Shown in pieces: positions 55,901 through 64,000 of a stretch of DNA of 64,000 bases (the stretch's first letter is position 1; each line of letters starts with the position of its first letter). The notes beneath the pieces were generated by a model, which saw only the letters and a program-made list of their open reading frames with translations, searched no databases and was not told where the DNA came from. The DNA is from Gavia stellata (taxonomy: Eukaryota; Chordata; Aves; Gaviiformes; Gaviidae): assembly GCF_030936135.1 (NCBI RefSeq), contig NC_082619.1, forward strand, positions 7,815,208 to 7,879,207. The letters run 5' to 3'. A program made the position numbers and the translations under genes.

Positions 55901-58900
55901 GGCACCAGCAGCGCCTCCGCCTTCCCAGCTAACGGAGAGCTGCTATAAAACTTAATGCAGGAAGGAGAAAACCCTGCGAGCCTGGACAAACCCCGAGGAG
56001 ATCAGTCTGAAGCAACCGGCTGGGACACTGCAGCTTGTACCCAAGGTTGGTCACGAAAACCATGGGCTGCACACTCACCAGGGTTCACGCTTTATATATG
56101 TATATATGCTAGCCAGACACTGAATTTAAATATTTATTTGTTCCTAAAGCCAGGATTTAGGGTGGTTCTTTTTTTTTTTCTTAGGTTTCTGGATTTTGTT
56201 GTTTTTTTTTTTTTTAAGGTCCGCACTGCACAAGCCGTGAGGCTCTGCCTTTTCATTTCATGCCAAACCCAGCTTAATGAAATCCACAGGAAAATGCTGG
56301 TAACATGAAATATGAAAATGCAAACCACAAGGGCAGTCTGGTCTGATTCCCACCATACACATGTTCAAACAAGGTTGTTTTCCAGGACTCGATTAGCACT
56401 TCTAGCGGGATGATGTAATAGCAAAGAAAAAAAGACGACATAGGCTGTAGCTCCTCTGCTCCTTGCTTAAAAAGGCCAGCTAAGCACTGGGGAGAAAACA
56501 AAAAGGCAGAAGGTAAGAAAATACCACGTCCAGCCTCAGGCTGAAACTTCCACAATTTCATTTTCTACCCCAAAACAAGAGCAGGGACTGCAGCAGAAAC
56601 CCCTCCGTGCTGGGGGCGGTGATAACTGCAGCGCGTGCACCAGCTGGGGTATGGGGTTGCAGAGGACCCTTCACAGCTTCGCCAGCACCTCCCCAGTTTG
56701 GGTGGCGTCTGCTCTTGGTGGGGCGAACCACTTAGGATATTTTAAAGCCTAGCAGAAGATCAGAGAAATCCTTAATGTGCAGCTGTGGTTGAGCAGCAGA
56801 TGTTTGGAAGAGGAGAGTGGGGAGAGGCTGTGGCTCACTAATGATTATTTCCCTTCTAGAGGTCTCATCAACCCTGAAACACCCCAGCAATGCTGATTAG
56901 CATAAATCACTACGGCCAGAGAAGCTGTTTTATAAGTGCTCAGAGCCTGACTATCATTAGGAGCCCGCGCATGGGATGCAAAGTCCCAGCTAAGGCTGGA
57001 CTCAGACGCAGGAAACATCCACAGCAAGACTGGGCTCGCCACGAAACCCTTCCATTGCTGGCGACCGGCCACGTTCATGCTCCATTTTCAAAGCCGCCCT
57101 ACTCCTGGCAGACTTCACGTGCAATAAGCATCACGTACGCCGTGGGGCAGGGGAAACCTACCCCGGCCTGGAAACGGGGGTAAAGAACCGCTGGACACGT
57201 GATGTGGGGTTGTGAAGCTCGCTGAAGGGTCAGGGATTGTCTCCGCTCAGATCTGAGTCGCATCAGCCGGCGTGTTCCTGAACGCCAGCCCAGGACCACC
57301 ACGAAGCGGCTGTGGTTTATTCTGGAAGTCAGGACTGACCGTCAATTATCTGGAGGTTATAAGAAAGGAGGTTTAATTGAAGGAACCCGGATGAGCAGGA
57401 GGCAGAGGTACTGCGATGGTAGAGAACAACCGATCAGGCAGTTCATCCTACGAAGGGCATTTGAGGGGATACACCACACCGTTGTTTCCCTGCCCAGTAG
57501 AAGAGGAAGCTCACATTGACCAGAAACAAAACGGCCTTCTCCACTCTCCTGATAAAAACGAGAGGGGGGAAAACCAACCCAAGACACAAGAAACAAAACC
57601 AAAAGACCAGCTCAATTTGGGGAACTTATGGAAAAAAAGGCCGAAGGCAGCTGTCGACAGAAGGAGAGGACAAAACACGTTACGCCACGCTCCCTACGGC
57701 GCAGGACAGCTACATGTCGCAGATGGGAAAGAGGCAGAGACAGCTCGTGCACATAGGAAAGTGCGCTCCAGGCTCACTAGTGATGCCTCGGCCCCTTTCG
57801 CGCCGTGCTATCCCCAGGCTTTGCCAAAACCCCTCTCCAGCTCGGCACATCAAATTTCAAACCGATGCAAACAGCGAGGAGAGGCCAGGGTGACCCACTG
57901 AGATGCCTTGTGCTCCTTCTCCCATCCCACTCAGCAACATTAAAATGGACCACTGTAGTTTTGTTTTAAATAGATTTAAATACGCCAGGGAGCCAAGAGA
58001 AACACACAGAGCAGGAACAACCTGTTTCTACTTTTGGGCAGGGGTGCTTTTTCCTCCCTTCGCTAATCGGAAGCTGAGCTTTGGCTTATAATCTGCCTAA
58101 TCAACTCAACTATCAGGTGCAGGAACATGCCGAGCCCAGGCAACGGCAGAGAAAGTCGCATTTGCACTCTTGCAAAGTTTTCTTTTCCTCTGCAAGCCTC
58201 CTTCCTGCTGCATACAGCTCTGTGCTGTCTTCCCATCGTCAGGTATCTCCTTTGATGCACTCCTAACTAAATATAATTATGCACACCCTCCCCCTTCCCC
58301 TGCTGTACTAACATCGCTTATTTGGTTTTACGATCGCAACTGCGCAGCAGTCGCAGAGGAACACCTAATTTTAACCCACTCCCGAACAGGTACGACCCCG
58401 ACTTTGCCTCGGACATCTGGGGCTCTTGTTACCGAATGAAATAAAAGCACAAAAACAAAGGATAAAGCTTGCAAGAGCTCACATTATCTCCAAGGCCAGC
58501 ACATGCCAGGGCAAGCCAAGCGCGCTGCCGGGGACGTCTGCCAAGGCTGTCTGGCCCCTCGTTCTCATCCAAGGAGGACTCGGTGGGCTCTAGCTGCAAC
58601 AGCCACGGCGAAGAGGAAATCTGCAGGTTACCAACCCCCAAAAAACAGAGCAAAGCACGGTGATACCTCCCACCGTTCCCCAAACCACCCCATGCGCTCC
58701 CACTGCTTCAGCCTCCAGCTTTTTATTTGAGTGTAAACGGAAAGAGTTTTCTTCGCTAGGCAAGCCCCACGGGTACACGGAGCGTGGAAACACCGGGAGA
58801 TGAACCAACCTTCCCCATGCAGCTCGTGGAAGTTTCTCCAGCTCCTTGCTGCCTGAAACCAGACGCTTTTTGGACTTGGGAAGGCAGGGATATGTATCAC

Positions 58901-61900
58901 TTCCTGCATGACTGAATACTTTCCTTCCACGCTCTTCCATCTCTCCCACAATTTCTCCACCCCGTGTCGGAGAGATGAAGCCGGAGCATCTCCCGATGTG
59001 CTCGTTTTGAGACGTTTTTAATAAGCTTCAGCCTGCAGCGCAGGGATGAGCCATACCCAGTGAGTAAAGACTCCTTAAAGGACTGATAAGAGCCCTTAAA
59101 TTACGCCAGCAAGGCTTTGGTGCTGTGAAACACGACATCCCTCAGCAGCCGGGCAAGAGGAGGCTGCTTTTTGCTAGAAAGCAAGCTCTCCTTGCTAAAT
59201 GGATGTGAGCACCACCAGGAGCTGGATGTTAATGGGGAACATGTCGATTGAACCATCTGGCTTTTGCAATCAAGCCTTTGGCAGCAGGAAAATCTTTCCC
59301 CTGCCATGAAAGCAGCCCTTGCTCTCCCTACAAGGGAGAGTCCCAGAGCTGGGGTTTCTTTCACCAGCATCTCACCCCTCGAGGCAGAAGCTGCCTCTTA
59401 AATCTACGCAACATCCAGCAACTGGCCTTAAAATAAGTTACGCACGCCTGCCTTGGCCGGTAGCAGAGCAGTTACGATCAGAGGGCATGCTCTCTGACCC
59501 CACTCCTCCTCACAAAGTCGCTCACAAATTTCCTTCTCCTTACTCAGGTGTTTTAGGTTGCCCTTCAGATGAACTCTGACCATTAGTAACCTGTTTTGCA
59601 AATGTTATTTCCCATTTTAGCCTTGACACGTCCCTCCTGGTGGCCAGTAAAACTGATGAACCAAGCAAGACACAGATGAGGTCCTCTTTTCTGACCGGCG
59701 CCGCCTTCAAACATCTCCATGCCAGCGTGCTCCCAGCCCTAAAAATCTCATCTTTAAGCTGCAGCAGAGTGAAATGCCTCTCCCCAGGGCAGAAGGGAGT
59801 CGTTTGCCCAGGTAATGTGCTGATTTTGGCCTCCCTTTCTCTGTCTTCATCACACAAAGCAACTGGCCCAGGCTCGCAGGCTCTTTTCCCACTGAGACAA
59901 AACAAGCTTTCATCACACGGGGCCTGCGTTAGCTTGACTCCGCGGAGGGAACAGCATCCAACTCACTTAAACGAGGAGGCGGGGAGAGGGTGAAGAAAAT
60001 ACCCACTTTCAGCTATCAAGAAACTCCAGCTGAATGAAGAGCTCCCCTGGGGACTTCAGACCACAAAGGCGGCATTGAGAAATGCGCTTCAAAAAAAGCG
60101 GAGGGAGCCGGAGGCAGCTCCTCACACCGTCAACGTGCCCCACGTCACGAGTCACCTGCGGTCGTGATTTCCTCGGTCCGGAGGTTTACCTTACCTTCGG
60201 AAAGCGAGAAGCTGAGCGTGGGGGACTTGGCCACCTGGGATGCTGTGAAATTCCCAGGGTGAATTCCTCTTCTGTGGGACAGTGACTCTTTGAAGGACCT
60301 GCTTAATGCCAAAGTTTGACCTTTTCTGCAAAATATTTTTACTGCATCATGTTAACCAGGTGTAAACCTGCAAGCGCCAAGAGATAAAACCCTGTATATC
60401 TCCAACCCTGCAACCAAGAGGCCGAGATAGACCCCGTGCAAGGGCTTGCTGGGTCTTCACACAATCACTCGATGTCCAGGGACTTCTCACAAGCCCTGAC
60501 ATTGTCTGCAGCCTTACAGAAAGTTTCTCCTCCTTCACTTTAGGTTTATGAGCTGCATTGCTCACATCAACTCCCTCCTTGGGCCATGACTCAGCTCAAA
60601 AGGGCAATTTCCTTCCCCTCCTGACGCACGCAACCGTTTCCTCTGGTGCCAGCCCAGCTGCCTGCCAGCAGCTCACGCAACGTGCCCGCAAAAAACAGCT
60701 ATTTGGCTCTCAGTTACTTCAAAGGAGGAAGCCTCACCGCTCAGAGCTGGGGAGCCTGGACGGCAGCACCGGGGTCCACAGTCCCCCCCAGGTCTCCTGC
60801 CCAACACCCAGAGCCGGCGCAGCGATGCCAAAGAGAGGGCTGGGAAGCAAAGATACACCACCGTGTAACGTTTCTGCAAAACACGCTTTTTAAAGGCAAT
60901 TTTAAAAGTAATTAAAAAGATAAACTTCAGCAGAAGGAAGCCAGAGGCTATTTACCCATTCAAACCTGCGAGACAAACGGTGCGAACACTCATCCGAAAG
61001 CACAGCAGATTTGGTCCAGCCATACATGAGATAAACAGCATGGCTACGCCGGGCAGAGTCACGGCACAGAGGACAGGCGGAACAGAGACAACCCAAGCAA
61101 GGATTTAGTTTAACGAAGGCCAAGAAACAGGGCGTGATAAGACCCAGATTCACCTGGTTTTGCTCTAGCCTCGCCGAAACAGCAGACCTGGTGCGGTGCT
61201 GACAGAGACCAGCAACCCTTTAACAGCCTTTTCACCCCAGCAAGGGGTTTCACACCTGGCATAAATCTTAAATTGAATAAAAAAAATTGCTATCAAAGTA
61301 ACACTGGAGTTATACAGCGCTGCAGCAAAGTGCTACAAGGAAGCCAAATGCCAGCAAGGCTGGCAGGGCTGCAGCTGGAGAGAGGCCCAGGGGATTTTAG
61401 TCTTGCAATGCCACCTCGTGGGAATCGCTGCCAGCCTCGAACGCAGCGGGCGCCCAAGCAGGAGCCTTTCCAGCCAACGAAGCATAGCTTTAACGTCTTC
61501 CCACGCAGGGCATCCGCAACAATCACGGTGTTTTTCTGCCATTGAAACGTGGCGTTGTAACGCTGAAACTTCTGATTTAGAGTCCTCGACAGGACAAGAG
61601 CAGCTTTGCACCACTCAAGCTCCCAAAGCCAGACAGTGCTTCCTCCTACACCACGGACACAGCGCTAAAATAGGAGCATTTTCGGGAAGGCACATCAAAC
61701 ATCCTGAAAATTTAACTTGGGACTGCAACACCTTCTTACTTAAGGCTATCACTCTGATTAACTTTGACTCTGTTAAACCTGTTTGGCTATCATTGTGTTT
61801 ACGGAAGCACCCACGTTAATTAAAGCATCCACATTAATTAAATCACTACAACTCCAGAATTTAAACGCATACCAGCATTAATTTGACGTGCCCGGCCTGC

Positions 61901-62948
61901 CGAAAGAGCAGGCCCGCTTTCCAGAAGCGGCTGCAGAGCGCTGCAATCGCAGGACGCCTTTCCACCGTGACAAGAATCCGTCTCGTAGAATGACAGCCTG
62001 CCACTGAAGCTCTGCAACCTGCTCATTTGACCTTGTCATACTCTGTTATTAATCGGGTTTCGTAACACGCAGATGTGTGAAATTAGCAGGGAGAGGCTTG
62101 AAAGGCGGAGAGGCCAGGTGCCCGCCTGCCCTAGGCACGCAGGGTTACCAGCATTTAAATCCCCACTGCAAACACACTAGCTGTCTGTCCTTACCGTGTG
62201 ACATCAGGCAACAAAAATAAACACGCACGAGATGATACCCTGGATGAGAAAAAGCTGACACATGTGCTCTACAGAGATTGTTTTCAGGGTAAACCTTATG
62301 GGAAGAGACAGTATGTTACCACATTAACTGACATTGCTGGAAAAAAAAAGAAAACCCACACAAGGAGAGCTTTCAGATGCCCAAGTCCTTCTTCACCTTT
62401 AAATCAAGGCACAGGCAGATGATTGCAAGTAATCAAGCAAGGGCCATTTTACAGCCAGCTACTCATCAGCTGAGCTAGGTGTCTGACAGCGCAGGAAAAA
62501 GGGTGAAATGCGGCAGCGTCCAAAGCCTTGGGAGCAAGATGTCGCCTTCAGAGCGGCAACGATCCACTGATCTCCCCACCTCGGCCAGGTCTGCTGCTGT
62601 TGGCCAAACCACGACTAGAGTGGCGTGGTCGGGTCCGGCAGCAGCACTTTGCCTGTCTCGCTGTGTCCTCCCCTCAACAGTCAGCAGAAGCACGCTGACC
62701 AGCATCCCGGCCACGACCGCTGGTCCGGAGCCGAGCCACGGAGCGAGCCGCCCTCCCACGCGAGGCTGAGAACACTCACCGCTCAGCTCCGGGGGAGGAT
62801 AGAGGTGGTACGTGCTGTAAATGTCATTGCGCATCTGCAGCTCCAGCTTCATGTGCTTCTTCAGCAGGTCCGACACCTTCTCCACCTGGAAAGGAGTCTT
62901 TTCCAGGATGACTACAGCGTCTGTCCCCTCTCCGGAGGGACCGGTCAC
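46663..62948 (-). CDS. DCPS: DCPS, scavenger mRNA decapping enzyme, C-terminal five coding exons
   Basis: A HIT-family pyrophosphatase that hydrolyses the m7GpppN cap left after 3'-to-5' mRNA decay, releasing m7GMP; it works as a homodimer in nucleus and cytoplasm. Five exons (62780–62948, 54820–54965, 51300–51413, 47902–48012, 46663–46929) join in phase and give the last 268 residues. From memory this equals human residues from about 68 to the end. Family marks are [43 protein letters not shown], and the histidine triad YHLHVHF at plus-strand 46840–46854. The first coding exon (basic N-terminus and start codon) lies beyond the right edge. It is encoded head-to-tail with ST3GAL4 on the same strand. 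Confidence 0.96.
46930..47901. other. DCPS intron
   Basis: A 972-base intron; nothing recognised. Confidence 0.8.
47902..48012 (-). CDS. DCPS: DCPS exon (37 codons)
   Basis: Reads [20 protein letters not shown] to NILQEGK, phase 0 at both ends. The acceptor is CTCTGCAG and the donor is GTGAGC. It matches the [13 protein letters not shown] region of the human enzyme. Confidence 0.95.
48013..51299. other. DCPS intron
   Basis: A 3.3-kb intron. It contains a MIR-like phrase at 48,488–48,520 (GGGGGAAACTGAGGCCC) and a run of 21 T residues at 50,554–50,574. No gene seen. Confidence 0.7.
51300..51413 (-). CDS. DCPS: DCPS exon (38 codons) with unusual donor
   Basis: Reads [20 protein letters not shown] to KWNQNQ, phase 0 at both ends, after acceptor CTTTCAG. 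The donor is CAG|GTTCGT, which keeps the GT but departs from the usual GTAAGT pattern. Confidence 0.95.
51414..54819. other. DCPS intron
   Basis: A 3.4-kb intron with A/T-rich stretches near 51,480–51,720. No recognised element. Confidence 0.7.
54820..54965 (-). CDS. DCPS: DCPS exon (146 bases)
   Basis: Completes the split Glu codon, then reads [20 protein letters not shown] to SQSFSIQ. The acceptor is TTTCTAG and the donor is GTATGG. This is the linker and strand-swapped region between the N- and C-terminal domains of the family. Confidence 0.95.
54966..62779. other. DCPS 7.8-kb intron
   Basis: The largest DCPS intron in view. T-rich and TATA-rich patches occur at 56,090–56,220. Open frames of up to 161 codons match nothing I recognise. 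Confidence 0.65.
62780..62948 (-). CDS. DCPS: DCPS exon (169 bases), most N-terminal in window
   Basis: Reads [20 protein letters not shown] to YPPPELS plus one base, after acceptor CTATTCCAG and before [21 protein letters not shown] and NDIYSTYHL are diagnostic of the DCPS N-terminal domain. Confidence 0.95.
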
Positions 62949-64000
62949 CTGGAATAGGAACGGATAAAGCTGTCAAATACAGACCCGGCGCTGGCTGGAG
63001 AGTTTGACACTGGGAGCTGAACACTTCCACCCAGGGACCACAGCAGACACCTTGCAGCCCCTCAATTCTCATGCACAAACTCCCTCCTAGTTCAGCCACC
63101 CACTGGGTAGCACCCATCCAAAAATAAAAGGCACGTTTGCCCTGAAGCATGGCAGGAATCTGCTCCCCGTCAGGGAACACAGGTAGTTTTCTGGGGGTGC
63201 ATGGAATGTGGACAACATCTCAGCCCATCTGCACCTCCCCGGATGCTCCCAGTGCCGGTGACTGCATTCCCACTGACCCACATCACTGATTTCATCTCAA
63301 GATACTCGCAGGTTGACACAGGGCCGCTGACCGGGTGGTTGGAGGGTCAGGAAGAGGGCAGAGGCACATGCAGGGGTTTGCATCACGGTCAGGGAGCGAA
63401 CCTAGGCTGTTTTGGGGCAGGGAGTATTGCTGCCCTGCTCTGAGGAACCACAACCCAGATCCAGAGGTGGCCTGAGCGTGCTGGTTTTGGGAGGTGTGGA
63501 GCACATCCCCACATCATTCCCATCTGTATAGGACCCAGGCAAGGCCTCATGGAACAGCACTTGGGGAGAGGATAGGGGTTCACCTGGGGCTCCCAACCCA
63601 GCCGTGCGCAGGGTAGAGCAGGCAGGTCTGTGCCTAGTTCAGTTAGCCACTGACCATCAACCCACTGCCCTGAGACGGAAGCAGAAGCTTGAAACTTCCC
63701 CGCCCTCATCGCCTGCTCGGATGCACATTTCCAGGAGACAGGAGCTGAGGCAGCCGCATGGATCCCGCACCACAGCCAGCCTCTCCGGCCATAAAACTTA
63801 GAAATACTACAAACTTCCCTTTTCATGGCACCTAATTGACTTGCCTATCCTATTTATAGCCCCAGAGTCAGCATCTTGCTTGCAAGTCAATGTCACTTTA
63901 CCTACCAAGCACGAAAAACCCGCTCTCAGGGCTAAAAGCAACAGCTAGACTAATAAGAAAAAAAAATAACTCCAGGCTTGAAATAAGGTTTCCAGCGCGC
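62949..64000. other. DCPS first-intron portion at window edge
   Basis: The first coding exon of DCPS is not in this stretch; it must lie beyond 64,000. No element recognised. Confidence 0.7.

Noticed and set aside
62949-64000. First coding exon of DCPS at the right edge
   Set aside because: No minus-strand frame shows the basic N-terminal region of the family; it must lie outside.

Overview
The window is vertebrate nuclear DNA, almost certainly from a bird and most likely a GC-rich microchromosome. It holds exons split by GT-AG introns and CR1-type LINE fragments, and the coding exons read as vertebrate KIRREL3, ST3GAL4 and DCPS. These three genes are also neighbours on human 11q24.2; from memory the chicken counterpart is chromosome 24, which I could not check. 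The species cannot be fixed from the sequence alone.

Layout. (1) 1–20,424, plus strand: the last seven coding exons of KIRREL3 (NEPH2), covering the end of the last Ig domain, a 12-residue juxtamembrane cassette, the transmembrane segment and the whole cytoplasmic tail. Earlier exons lie off the left edge. The 9-kb intron at 10,316–19,299 holds most of the recognisable transposon remnants: an LTR on the minus strand, a 5'-truncated CR1 beside it, a decayed reverse-transcriptase fragment and a degenerate CR1-like fragment. (2) 20,425–22,343: a compact tail-to-tail gap where KIRREL3 and ST3GAL4 transcripts converge. (3) 22,344–42,162, minus strand: ST3GAL4 in full. Ten coding exons are packed into 3.7 kb, then a 16.2-kb first intron full of GC-rich tandem repeats leads to a proposed first exon in a CpG island at about 42.16 kb. 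(4) 42.2–46.6 kb: intergenic, with A/T-rich stretches that could be regulatory. (5) 46,663–62,948, minus strand: the last five coding exons of DCPS, including the HIT catalytic motif. Its first coding exon lies beyond 64,000.

The genes are unrelated in function: a synaptic and slit-diaphragm type adhesion molecule, a Golgi sialyltransferase and a scavenger mRNA decapping enzyme. They share a locus, not a pathway. Exon coordinates were derived by matching reading frame, splice sites and codon phase across every junction, and all junction phases agree. Most long open frames elsewhere overlap one another on both strands in GC-rich or tandem-repeat DNA and are not believable genes. I found no new biological system. 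The most useful observations are a possible N-terminal extension of ST3GAL4 through an upstream ATG that ends exactly at a splice donor, a 39-bp minisatellite with internal higher-order structure, a perfect 13-bp-arm palindrome, and the transposon remnants.
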